Assembly: GCA_048883105.1 (NCBI GenBank)
Contig: JBHLQY010000017.1
Span: forward strand, 1 to 35,799
DNA: 35,799 bases
Origin: LW40-45 sp048883105
GTDB lineage: Archaea; Asgardarchaeota; Lokiarchaeia; Sigyniarchaeales; SOKP01
Reading direction: 5' to 3'
Shown here: positions 1 to 7,321 of the stretch, one piece after another
How positions within the stretch are numbered: the stretch's first letter is position 1
Layout of the letters: every line of letters starts with the position of its first letter
Translations under genes and position numbers: made by a program
Notes under the pieces: generated by a model
Seen by the model: the letters and a program-made list of their open reading frames with translations, nothing else
The model's database searches: none
What the model was told of the DNA's origin: nothing

Positions 1-445
1 TAACATTCCCATAAGATTTCATTAAATTCGGAGTGATTTTAATAAATTCTTGCAAAAAGTAATGAGTATTATCCCTCACGTCTTCCACTTTATCATTTAA
101 AAGATTAGCAAAATCAGGAAAATTTCTTTCGATATAGTTAGAATTTCTAAGTAAGAAAAAACCTAAAATTATTATAGAATTAATTTTCAATTTCACATTC
201 CTAGAATGAATAAATGGTTTGATTTTCTCAATTATACGTTCTTTAATTAAATCAACATTGTTTTCAGCAATTATACTTAAAATATAAGTTATTGATACTA
301 CAAGATCTGAATTCTCTAAGAGATTTTCAAGATCATCAATTAATTTCGCAACTTTTTCAATTTTTTGCTTAGAATAAATTTTATTAATTTTTTCAACAAT
401 GTTTCTAAGTGAGGGATACTCTTCAAATTCTTCCACGTCAAACAT
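1..445 (-). CDS. HEAT/ARM-like helical repeat protein, N-terminal part (3' end outside window)
   Basis: Reading the minus strand from the ATG at 445 gives 148 codons without a stop, and the frame runs off the left edge, so the C-terminus is missing. The product starts MFDVEEFEEYPSLRNIVEKI and continues as amphipathic helices rich in Leu, Ile, Lys and Asn. The last visible part (around residues 118-140) contains a VEDVRDN-type turn between helices, typical of HEAT/ARM repeats in which D-x-V-R follows a helix pair. No catalytic motif or membrane segment is visible. By family analogy it would be a protein-binding scaffold, but no partner can be inferred here. It is read away from its neighbour at 658-1338, which lies on the same strand upstream. 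The repeat assignment is by eye and only moderately secure; the reading frame itself is convincing. Confidence 0.6.
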   Translation of the reverse strand, partial: MFDVEEFEEYPSLRNIVEKINKIYSKQKIEKVAKLIDDLENLLENSDLVVSITYILSIIAENNVDLIKERIIEKIKPFIHSRNVKLKINSIIILGFFLLRNSNYIERNFPDFANLLNDKVEDVRDNTHYFLQEFIKITPNLMKSYGNV

Positions 446-657
446 TATTAACTTAGATATTATTTACTCTAATAAGAATTTTTTGTGTGAGACTATATCC
501 GTGTGGAGAGTTTATTTTCTGAACTTTACTTAATTTCTTAAAACATAATTTTCCACTTGGATATTTTTAAATCATTTTTCGTCGTTATTCTTCACTCCCG
601 TTATGTAATTAAGAAAGTAAAAAACAATAGAGTAAAAGAAAAAAAAAAAATTTAAAT

Positions 658-1338
658 TTAATCAAGTTCGTCTGGTTCTACTGCGATATGGCTTAAGAGG
701 TAGTCAATTTGTTCTGCTTTCTTGTTAATATTTAGTACTGTGTGCAAGGAGATTACTTCATCTGCTCTTCCCGGCATTAAAGTTATCGAGCCAGCTCTTA
801 AAATGAAAAATTCAAATACATCAGGAATTTCCTTTTTAAGACGAAGACTTTTTACAGGATATCGTTCAGCTGCGGCGAATATTCCTCTTTTATGGTAAAG
901 CTCATTACGTTCAACTGTCCAATAATCGAATAGAGCATCAAGCCAGACGAAAAATAGAATAAGCAACAACATAAGGGTCATAGCCATGTAGAAATTTGCT
1001 GTAAGTCCGGGATTCCAAGTTATATCTGCTATTGTGGGTATACCATAAGTTGGTATAATCCAGAATATTAGCAATAATATAAAAATTACAATAGCCAAAA
1101 TTAGAATAAAGAATTTAGCAGAACTAAAGTCAAATGCTATAACAAATAAATTGCAAAACAAGACAATAAGCCAGAAAATACCTAACCACTGTGCTGGTTG
1201 TTCCCCGATACCAAATTGAATAGGCCATAAAATTGCTGAAGTCAATAATAGAGGCCAAAAGAAAATTATTTTTGGATAAGATCTTAATTTAATTTCTGTA
1301 ACTGGCTTTGTGGCTTTTTTCTTTTTTTCTGAAGACAT
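658..1338 (-). CDS. Membrane protein with four TM helices and a bacterial-PH-like cytoplasmic domain
   Basis: The 226-residue product has a short lysine-rich N-terminus (residues 4-12), then four hydrophobic segments at roughly 24-42, 51-69, 76-95 and 116-137. The soluble tail (about 140-220) reads WTVERNELYHKRGIF followed by ERYPVKSLRLKKEIPDVFE and MPGRADEVISLHTVLNI. This is the strand pattern seen in membrane-linked PH-like domains of the YdbS/bPH2 type, where a 'rule for the basis, then the inherited threshold' strand order follows the TM helices. No catalytic residues are seen. It may organise membrane or lipid-associated complexes, but that is inferred from fold resemblance only. The gene stands alone on the minus strand, with about 170 bp to the next gene upstream. 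The topology is clear; the domain name is tentative. Confidence 0.6.
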   Translation of the reverse strand: MSSEKKKKATKPVTEIKLRSYPKIIFFWPLLLTSAILWPIQFGIGEQPAQWLGIFWLIVLFCNLFVIAFDFSSAKFFILILAIVIFILLLIFWIIPTYGIPTIADITWNPGLTANFYMAMTLMLLLILFFVWLDALFDYWTVERNELYHKRGIFAAAERYPVKSLRLKKEIPDVFEFFILRAGSITLMPGRADEVISLHTVLNINKKAEQIDYLLSHIAVEPDELD

Positions 1339-1504
1339 TTAGATCACATGTTTTCTATTTTTTTTATACTTTTTATTTAAATAACAGTGTTATTTAAAAT
1401 AATTATAAATCGGCTATTTAAAGCTTGTTATACCTTAAATAGTATGATTGGATATTGTAATGAAATTGATTCTAAAAAATAGCAAATTTTCTAATTTGAA
1501 ATTT

Positions 1505-2257
1505 TCAAAAAATCTGGCTTCCCATTGATAATACCATCCTAAAAGATAACTCTATTTGTCGATTTCCATCATTACTAACACCCATATGACCAGGAAGGAG
1601 ATATTTAACATCGAGATCATTTACAAATTTTATGGAATTTTGAAGCGTTTTTAAAGACCCTCCAGGAAAATCATATCTTCCAAAACTTCCGCCTGTAAAA
1701 ACCAAATCTCCTGAAATTAAAATTTTTTTTAAAGATTCATAATAGGAAATAGATCCTAATGAATGCCCTGGTGTATAATAAATTTGAAATGTAAAATCTG
1801 AAAAAACTGTAATCTCTTTAAAATTAGTTAAATCATTTATTTTTAGAGGGACAATTTTAACGCCAAAAATACTAGGGCTTATTCCTAGATTTCCAGGGCA
1901 TATTTGGGATTTATCTCCTTTAGATAAGATTTTTGCTGTTTCTCCGTAAGCAAAAAGTTCAGGAGGTTCATCTTTCATAATTTCCATTAAAGGATACAAA
2001 CCAATTACATGATCTATATGTTCGTGAGTTAGAAAAACTTTTGTAATATTATTGTAATTAATATTTTGTTTTTTCATGCCTTCAAGCAATGACTTGAATG
2101 ATAGACTATTTCCTGGGTCAAATAATGCAATTTCGTCAGTTTCTTGGTCAATAATGCAATATTGATTGCAGTCTAACATTTGATTTTCTGAGAAGTAATA
2201 TAAATTTTTTAATACTTCTTTGCCTCTTTTTTCAGAACTGCTACTTCTAAAAAACAT
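1505..2257 (-). CDS. Metallo-beta-lactamase-fold hydrolase
   Basis: This 250-residue protein has the full metal-binding signature of the metallo-beta-lactamase superfamily. THEHIDH supplies His78, His80, Asp82 and His83; TPGHSLGS supplies His165; SGDLVF supplies Asp184; and LPGHMG supplies His224. A two-metal centre of this kind hydrolyses thioesters such as S-lactoylglutathione, phosphodiesters or lactones; the sequence does not tell which. It has no rubredoxin/flavodoxin extension and no beta-CASP domain, so it resembles the short glyoxalase-II-like group. It is divergent from the ModE-like regulator at 2335, with 77 bp between the two starts, so control by that regulator is possible but unproven. 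Fold and metal site are secure, substrate unknown. Confidence 0.85.
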   Translation of the reverse strand: MFFRSSSSEKRGKEVLKNLYYFSENQMLDCNQYCIIDQETDEIALFDPGNSLSFKSLLEGMKKQNINYNNITKVFLTHEHIDHVIGLYPLMEIMKDEPPELFAYGETAKILSKGDKSQICPGNLGISPSIFGVKIVPLKINDLTNFKEITVFSDFTFQIYYTPGHSLGSISYYESLKKILISGDLVFTGGSFGRYDFPGGSLKTLQNSIKFVNDLDVKYLLPGHMGVSNDGNRQIELSFRMVLSMGSQIF

Positions 2258-2334
2258 TTTATTTATGAAAAGAACCTTAATTTTAATGTTTTTTCTTTAT
2301 AAAATTTAATAAATTTCGTAAATAATTAATTATT

Positions 2335-2730
2335 ATGTCAAAAGAACCCAATATTGAGGATTTAAAATCCAAATTAGGTTTTGGAATAAAAATTTGGCTA
2401 GAATTTAAGGATGTTGAGAAAAAGAGGAATATTATGGGTTCTGGTTGGGCAAAGTTATTAGAGAATATTAATAAAATTGAAGGTGGCTCTTTGACTCATG
2501 CTGCTCAAGAATGTGGTTATTCATACAAATACGCTTGGAATATTTTGAAAAGAATCGAAAAAAGGACTGGTGTATCGCCTGTAATTACAGGTAAAGGAGG
2601 TAGTGGAGGGGGAGGGTGGATTAAATTAAATAAATGGGGTAAATTATTACTAAGCACCTACAATAATTTACTATTTGAACTTAAAAAAATTGAAAAAAAA
2701 CTTGGAGAGAGCTTAAAAATTAACGAATAA
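2335..2730 (+). CDS. ModE-like winged-helix transcriptional regulator (N-terminal domain only)
   Basis: The 131-residue protein matches the DNA-binding domain of ModE/LysR-type regulators. WAKLLENINKIEGGSLTHAA leads into the recognition helix region ECGYSYKYAWNILKRIE (about residues 59-75), followed by a Gly-rich wing (TGKGGSGGGGW) and a helix. Bacterial ModE also carries a molybdate-binding TOBE domain; here only about 30 residues of helix follow the wing, so the effector domain is absent, as in many short archaeal homologues. A TATA-like TTTATAAAA at 2297-2305 lies about 30 bp before the ATG and suggests a very short leader. Whether it senses molybdate, tungstate or nothing is unknown. It is divergent from the metallo-beta-lactamase gene and is followed by an inverted repeat at 2753-2786. 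Confidence 0.8.
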   Translation: MSKEPNIEDLKSKLGFGIKIWLEFKDVEKKRNIMGSGWAKLLENINKIEGGSLTHAAQECGYSYKYAWNILKRIEKRTGVSPVITGKGGSGGGGWIKLNKWGKLLLSTYNNLLFELKKIEKKLGESLKINE

Positions 2731-2752
2731 ATATATTTTGATTTCAATGTCG

Positions 2753-2786
2753 TCCAATCATTAATAATTATGGGAAGTTGATTGGA
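2753..2786. repeat. Perfect 8-bp inverted repeat downstream of the ModE-like gene
   Basis: TCCAATCA at 2753-2760 and TGATTGGA at 2779-2786 are exact reverse complements separated by 18 bases. It lies in the 265-bp gap between the ModE-like gene and the actin-related gene. A smaller inverted repeat, CTTCAGGAAG, follows at 2808-2817. The stretch 2753-2825 is less AT-rich than the rest of the gap. It could be a hairpin in the regulator's 3' end or a dimer operator. No T-run follows directly, which argues against a simple terminator. Confidence 0.45.
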
Positions 2787-2995
2787 TTAGTGCTACAGCC
2801 GGATATCTTCAGGAAGCTATAAGAATTTTTAAAATAACAATTTATATTTTAATAGAACAAATAATTATAAATAATTTTTAAATTGTAAATATAAAACAAA
2901 TTTAATTTATGAATAATGTTATTATTTTAGGAATTATAAAGATTTAATAGATTTGATCAAAAAAAATTATAAAAAAAATTGAGGCAGTAAACGGA

Positions 2996-4519
2996 ATGGC
3001 TTTACCTCTTCCAGGAACACCCATTATACTTGATATTGGTAGTGCTTACGTTAAAATTGGTTTTGCTGGTGAGCCTGGTCCCCGTTTCGTGTTTCCTTGT
3101 ATCACGGGTTATGAAAAATATAAATCAGTAATGGTTGATGTTGGTCAAAGGAGCGTCTATGTTGGAAATGATGCTATGAAAATGCGTGGTGTTCTTAAAG
3201 TGAAATATCCCTTACAGAGAGGAGTAATTATGGACTGGGAAGAGTATTATGAGATTTTAAATTACATTTTCTATACTTTACTTAGAGTAGATAATCTTTC
3301 AAATTATCCCGTTATGTATGCTGAACATCCATTTGTGCCAAGAGAAACTAAAGAATATATCGCAAGAGTATTATTCGAAACTCATAGAGTTAAATCTTTA
3401 ATAATGTTGCAATCCCCATTTTTATCAATGTTTTCTGTCGGAATAACAACAGGGTTGGTTGTAGAGAGTGGTGATGGAGTAACTTGGATTGTTCCAATAG
3501 TCAATGGTCAAATTTATCATCAAGCTATTCAAAAGTTAAATCTTGCTGGAATAGATGTTAATCACAATTTAAAATCGTTGATGATGAGGGAGGGAATCAA
3601 CATTGAATCTTCAGCTGCAGAAGAAATTTTAAAAGAGATAAAGGAAAAAAACTGCTATTTCGTAATAGATCCAAACAATCCGCCAGTTTCGAAGGATACA
3701 TATACATATCCAATGCCAGATGGCTCTGTTAAACAAATTCCCAATAATATTTTGCATGAAGCTCCTGAAGTTATGTTTCAGCCTACAATGCTCGGGTATA
3801 ATATGATGAACATTCCACAAGCGATAATTTATTGTCTAAAAATGACGGATAGCGCTTATTGGTACGACTTGTTATCTCATATTGTGCTTTCAGGTGGAAA
3901 TCTTTCATATAGCGGATTTGAAGAACGATTTAAACAAGAAATAATAACAATTGTGCCTCAATTGGGGAATATTCCTAGACCTCAAAAGCAGCCAACTCTT
4001 ATTGAAAGCTACGACACTAGACTCGAAGCAATCGAAACAACACAAAAAATACAAGACACATGTTCTAAATGTGGAGCATTAGTAGACTTATCTGATGGAA
4101 AAGAATCATGTCCATTATGTGGGGCGAGTATGAAATTGCCACAAATATCCATAGATTCAGGTGGATCAAGTGATATGATATCTTCCTCTAAAAGAATTTG
4201 TCCTTTTTGTAATAAGGAGGTTAAAGATAATTCTTCAATATTTTGTCCTTATTGTGGGAAAAATATCCAAATGACAGATATACCAACTTCAGAACAAATT
4301 ATAGAGGAAGCGATCACTGCTACAGAATTTAAGGCTGAATTAAACGCATCCGATGAAATTATTAAATTTCTTATTCCAGAAAATTTCCAATATGCTGTTT
4401 TCTATGGAGCATCCATCCTTGGAAGCCTTCCTAGTTTCCAGAATCTTTTCATTACTTACGAAGAATTCAAAGCTAACACAAATGTGTTATATAGAGATAT
4501 TGCAGATGTCTTTAGATAA
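2996..4519 (+). CDS. Actin-related protein with a double zinc-ribbon insertion
   Basis: This 507-residue protein has the actin motifs in order. Phosphate 1 is DIGSAYVKIGFAGEPGPR (13-30). The catalytic Gln region is MLQSPFLSMFSVG, with Gln139 at the place of actin Gln137. Phosphate 2 is ESGDGVTWIVPI (157-168), with Glu157 where actin has Asp154 and Trp164 where actin has His161. The adenosine motif is VLSGGN (297-302), and the hinge-like C-terminal motif is GASILGSLPSFQNLFITYEE (471-490). Between the last two lie eight cysteines in two CxxC...CxxC modules: C356, C359, C372, C375 and C402, C405, C417, C420. The actin core without them would be near normal length. It probably binds ATP and may polymerise; the zinc ribbons suggest binding of a protein or nucleic-acid partner. 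It differs enough from actin to be an actin-related protein rather than the main filament actin. Confidence 0.9.
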   Translation: MALPLPGTPIILDIGSAYVKIGFAGEPGPRFVFPCITGYEKYKSVMVDVGQRSVYVGNDAMKMRGVLKVKYPLQRGVIMDWEEYYEILNYIFYTLLRVDNLSNYPVMYAEHPFVPRETKEYIARVLFETHRVKSLIMLQSPFLSMFSVGITTGLVVESGDGVTWIVPIVNGQIYHQAIQKLNLAGIDVNHNLKSLMMREGINIESSAAEEILKEIKEKNCYFVIDPNNPPVSKDTYTYPMPDGSVKQIPNNILHEAPEVMFQPTMLGYNMMNIPQAIIYCLKMTDSAYWYDLLSHIVLSGGNLSYSGFEERFKQEIITIVPQLGNIPRPQKQPTLIESYDTRLEAIETTQKIQDTCSKCGALVDLSDGKESCPLCGASMKLPQISIDSGGSSDMISSSKRICPFCNKEVKDNSSIFCPYCGKNIQMTDIPTSEQIIEEAITATEFKAELNASDEIIKFLIPENFQYAVFYGASILGSLPSFQNLFITYEEFKANTNVLYRDIADVFR

Positions 4520-4620
4520 TGAAGCAAATGGTTCTAAAATCATTAAATTTCGATAATTTTTAATTTCAAGCTAAATTTAAAAATTTAAATTTAGTAAATC
4601 AAACTAAGGTTAATAAATAA

Positions 4621-5769
4621 TTGAAAACTTCGAAAATTCGGATCCTAACAGTTTTCATATTATTCCTTGTTATATCTTTAAGTTTATCCCCTTTTGTTCT
4701 TGCTCGCACACGAAAAACCTATTTAACTGATTTCCTTTTAGAAACTTATATTGATGATGAGGGATTTTCGAATTGTGATCGAGAAGATTATCGCGAAGAT
4801 AGCGATGATGTGTCTTATGAAGCAACAGCTTATGCTTTAGAGATTCTTGGAGAATATAATTTATTAGAAAAGAAAGATCTCTTTGGAAAAATTGAGGAAT
4901 CTTACAATTCATCAGATTTTCAAGAAGATTTAGAAGAAGTACTCAATTTCATGTATATTTCTGGTAATATAGATATATATAATACTTATTATATTTTAAA
5001 ATCTTTAGAAGAAATGGATTATGAGATAGCGGGAGCTTTGGCACTTCAAATTAAATCATACATTGATACTACTGCACAGATTGATGGTGGTTTTTCTGGT
5101 TCAAGTACATCTTCTTCATCTAATCTAATCTCAACTTATTTTGCTTTGCAAATTTTAGACTTATTAGATCTCCCTATACTAAATTCAAAAGCATTTATCA
5201 GCTCATGTAGTAATCCAGATGGGGGATATGGTGGTGATAGTACTTCCTCCTCAACTATTACTAATACCTACTATGCAATTTTAATTATGGATTTTTATGA
5301 TGATTTTAATCTATTGCCCTCTGAAGATCTGACAATTAAATATCTTAATTCGTTTTATGTAGATGATGAAAATGACGAAGATAATTACGGGGGTTACTTA
5401 CCTGATCAAAATGCTGAATATGCATTGCTTAGCAGTACATATATTTGTATAAAAGCAATCTCGTTAATCGATGAGGATGAGTTTGAGGATAAAGATGATA
5501 CAGCACAATGGGTTATGAACCACCAAAATTTTCAAGACGGAGGTTTTGTCGATGAGAGTGATGGATACGATCAAAAATTTTCTTCAGTAATTAATACATT
5601 TTTTGCTCATGAGATATTGAAATTGCTTGGAAGGGAAGAGTTATTAGAAGAAAAAGTATTCATGCTGGAATTCGAGTGGTATGATTGGATAATCTTTGTC
5701 ATTATATTGATCATACTTATAGCATTGGGCATAGTAGGTATTAATATTTGGCGAAAAAGAAGATTATAA
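4621..5769 (+). CDS. Exported, membrane-anchored alpha/alpha-toroid (prenyltransferase-like repeat) protein
   Basis: Translation must start at the TTG at 4621, because a TAA stop immediately precedes it and no ATG follows for over 100 codons. The 382-residue product has a signal peptide (about 1-29, ending FVLARTRK) and a C-terminal transmembrane helix (about 355-375) followed by the basic stop-transfer NIWRKRRL. The ectodomain contains the repeats of prenyltransferase/squalene-cyclase toroids: QIDGGFSG (153-160), NPDGGYGGDS (198-207), NYGGYLPD (255-262) and NFQDGGFVDESDG (303-315). Between them are helix pairs of the type TYFALQILDLL. The DxC...H zinc ligands of protein prenyltransferases are not seen, so enzymatic prenyl transfer is unlikely. 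It is acidic and serine-rich, as expected for a surface protein. It may be a surface binding protein; this is inference. Confidence 0.75.
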   Translation: MKTSKIRILTVFILFLVISLSLSPFVLARTRKTYLTDFLLETYIDDEGFSNCDREDYREDSDDVSYEATAYALEILGEYNLLEKKDLFGKIEESYNSSDFQEDLEEVLNFMYISGNIDIYNTYYILKSLEEMDYEIAGALALQIKSYIDTTAQIDGGFSGSSTSSSSNLISTYFALQILDLLDLPILNSKAFISSCSNPDGGYGGDSTSSSTITNTYYAILIMDFYDDFNLLPSEDLTIKYLNSFYVDDENDEDNYGGYLPDQNAEYALLSSTYICIKAISLIDEDEFEDKDDTAQWVMNHQNFQDGGFVDESDGYDQKFSSVINTFFAHEILKLLGREELLEEKVFMLEFEWYDWIIFVIILIILIALGIVGINIWRKRRL

Positions 5770-5856
5770 AACATTTTCTTTCCTTTTTATATTTATTCAA
5801 AACATTAAATCTTTTTTATAGAAAGCTCTCAAATTTTAATTAGTGAATTTTTAATA

Positions 5857-6717
5857 ATGGAAAAGATTCTTGAAGGAAAAAAATTAGCGGATAAATTAAA
5901 TCTTGAATTAAAAGCTAAGATTGATGATATTGTAAAAAAAAACGGAACTCGACCAAAGTTAGCTACAATTTTATTAGGAAAAGACCCTGCCTCAAAAGTT
6001 TATGTGAATATTAAACATAAAACATGTGATCAAGTTGGTATTGAATCACATCAGGTTGATCTGAGTGAGGATATAAACAAGACAGATTTATTAAACGAAA
6101 TAGAAAAACTAAATAATGATAATAAAATACATGGCATACTATTGCAGTTGCCTCTTCCAATGAAGCTTCAAGGCTTTATACCTGATTTTCTTGAAAAAAT
6201 ATCTCCAATTAAAGATATAGATGGATTTCATCCAATAAATAGAGGTAAACTCTTTGATTACAACGAAGAATTTGCGCCGTGTACACCTAAGGGCATTATT
6301 GCTCTGTTAGAAAATTATAATATTGAAATAAAAGGAAAAGATGTCACTATAATAAATAGATCTAATCTAGTAGGAAAACCGTTAATATTTATGCTTCTAA
6401 AGAGAAACGCGACACCGTCTATCTGCCATACATCAACAAGAAATATTGATCATTATATAAAACAAGCAGATATATTGATTGTGGCCGTGGGTCGTCCAAA
6501 TTTCATAACTGAAGAAAAAATTAAAAATGATGTTATCATTGTTGATGTAGGGATTAATAGAGTTGAAGGCAAATTAGTTGGTGATGTAGATTTTAAGGGC
6601 GTGTTTGAAAAGTGTGGAGCCATAACACCCGTACCAGGGGGAGTAGGGCCTTTAACTGTAAGTTTTTTGCTTCGTAATACTTTCACTGCGTTTAAAAAAC
6701 AGTTAAATATAAATTAA
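5857..6717 (+). CDS. folD: Bifunctional methylenetetrahydrofolate dehydrogenase/methenyltetrahydrofolate cyclohydrolase
   Basis: FolD interconverts 5,10-methylene- and 10-formyl-tetrahydrofolate in the cytosol with NAD(P). The 286-residue length is standard. PASKVYVNIKHK contains the catalytic Tyr49 and Lys53 pair (YxxxK). GILLQLPLP (93-101) and KDIDGFHP (119-126) form the folate-binding part with Asp122. INRSNLVGKP (166-175) is the nucleotide-binding signature, and ITPVPGGVGPLTVSFLL (256-272) is the C-terminal signature. All expected active-site residues are present. In archaea FolD implies use of tetrahydrofolate rather than only methanopterin for C1 carriers, in keeping with the folate-type Wood-Ljungdahl genes reported for Lokiarchaea. 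No other C1 gene is nearby, and it appears to be transcribed alone on the plus strand. Confidence 0.95.
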   Translation: MEKILEGKKLADKLNLELKAKIDDIVKKNGTRPKLATILLGKDPASKVYVNIKHKTCDQVGIESHQVDLSEDINKTDLLNEIEKLNNDNKIHGILLQLPLPMKLQGFIPDFLEKISPIKDIDGFHPINRGKLFDYNEEFAPCTPKGIIALLENYNIEIKGKDVTIINRSNLVGKPLIFMLLKRNATPSICHTSTRNIDHYIKQADILIVAVGRPNFITEEKIKNDVIIVDVGINRVEGKLVGDVDFKGVFEKCGAITPVPGGVGPLTVSFLLRNTFTAFKKQLNIN

Positions 6718-6832
6718 ATAAAATTCAAAGGAAAAAAAAATTAATAAATTACTTTCAAAATTATAAAATAAATAATTAAGATCATTACAGAATTTAATAA
6801 GATACCAAAAGATTAACTCTAAAATTCATATT

Positions 6833-7285
6833 ATGGCAATTTTGGAAGTTGGCATCAATATCGGAAACCGCAATATTCTTGAGATTCTCTATTACACATC
6901 GTCAGACGTTTTAGATCCAAATTTACGTGCTGGTTTTCTTTCCGCTTTAGAAAGTTTTACAACTGAGGTTTTTGGAGATGACATAAACGTAGTTTCATTG
7001 GCTTCTTTTAAGCTAGTTTGTTACTGTGAGATGATAGCGCTACCAGGTGAAGATAAGGCCAATTCACAACCATTACTAGCATATGCTATAATAGAAAAAG
7101 AAACAGAATCAGAAATTGTCAAACGACTTTTAGAAGAGATTATTCAAAATTTTTTAAATCAATATTCTATTATAAATATTTTCGAAAAGAAAGAAAAATA
7201 TTTCAGGAAGTTTGAAAGCAAGATCAACGATATACTTGGAGACCTCAAAATGAAAACGGAGGATCGGTTCAAATCACTATTCTAA
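6833..7285 (+). CDS. Longin-like small protein upstream of the DRG-like GTPase
   Basis: The 150-residue protein reads as a longin/roadblock-type fold: two strands (ILEVGINIG, ILEILYYTSS), a helix (NLRAGFLSALESFTTEVFG), three strands (INVVSLAS, FKLVCYCEMIAL, LLAYAIIEKE) and long C-terminal helices from about residue 94. The middle resembles the N-terminus of the protein at 8583-9536 (helix with F-x-x-x-L-x-S-F-x-x-E-V-x). Asgard genomes encode many such proteins beside small GTPases, where longin and roadblock domains act as GTPase regulators. Here the partner would be the GTPase that starts 36 bp downstream. A nested hairpin overlaps its stop codon. The fold call is by strand pattern, not by a signature motif; the pairing with the GTPase is inferred from gene order. 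Confidence 0.55.
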   Translation: MAILEVGINIGNRNILEILYYTSSDVLDPNLRAGFLSALESFTTEVFGDDINVVSLASFKLVCYCEMIALPGEDKANSQPLLAYAIIEKETESEIVKRLLEEIIQNFLNQYSIINIFEKKEKYFRKFESKINDILGDLKMKTEDRFKSLF

Positions 7286-7312
7286 CTTCCTATTCCTTAG
7301 AATCTAAGTTAG
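7282..7312 (+). promoter_or_regulatory. Intercistronic nested hairpin between the longin-like and GTPase genes
   Basis: CTAACTT (7282-7288) pairs exactly with AAGTTAG (7306-7312). Inside, ATTC (7292-7295) pairs with GAAT (7300-7303) around a CTTA loop. The hairpin contains the stop codon of the upstream gene (7283-7285) and ends 9 bases before the GTPase ATG at 7322. No T-run follows, so it is not an obvious terminator. It could set the ratio of the two proteins or protect the upstream message; this is inferred from position. Confidence 0.45.
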
Positions 7313-7321
7313 CGTGATTAT

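Noticed and set aside
2760..2880. Short frame reading VDWISATAGYLQEAIRIFK downstream of the ModE-like gene
   Set aside because: It has no start codon, is shorter than 40 codons and has no match I recognise. It overlaps the inverted repeat and may be chance.
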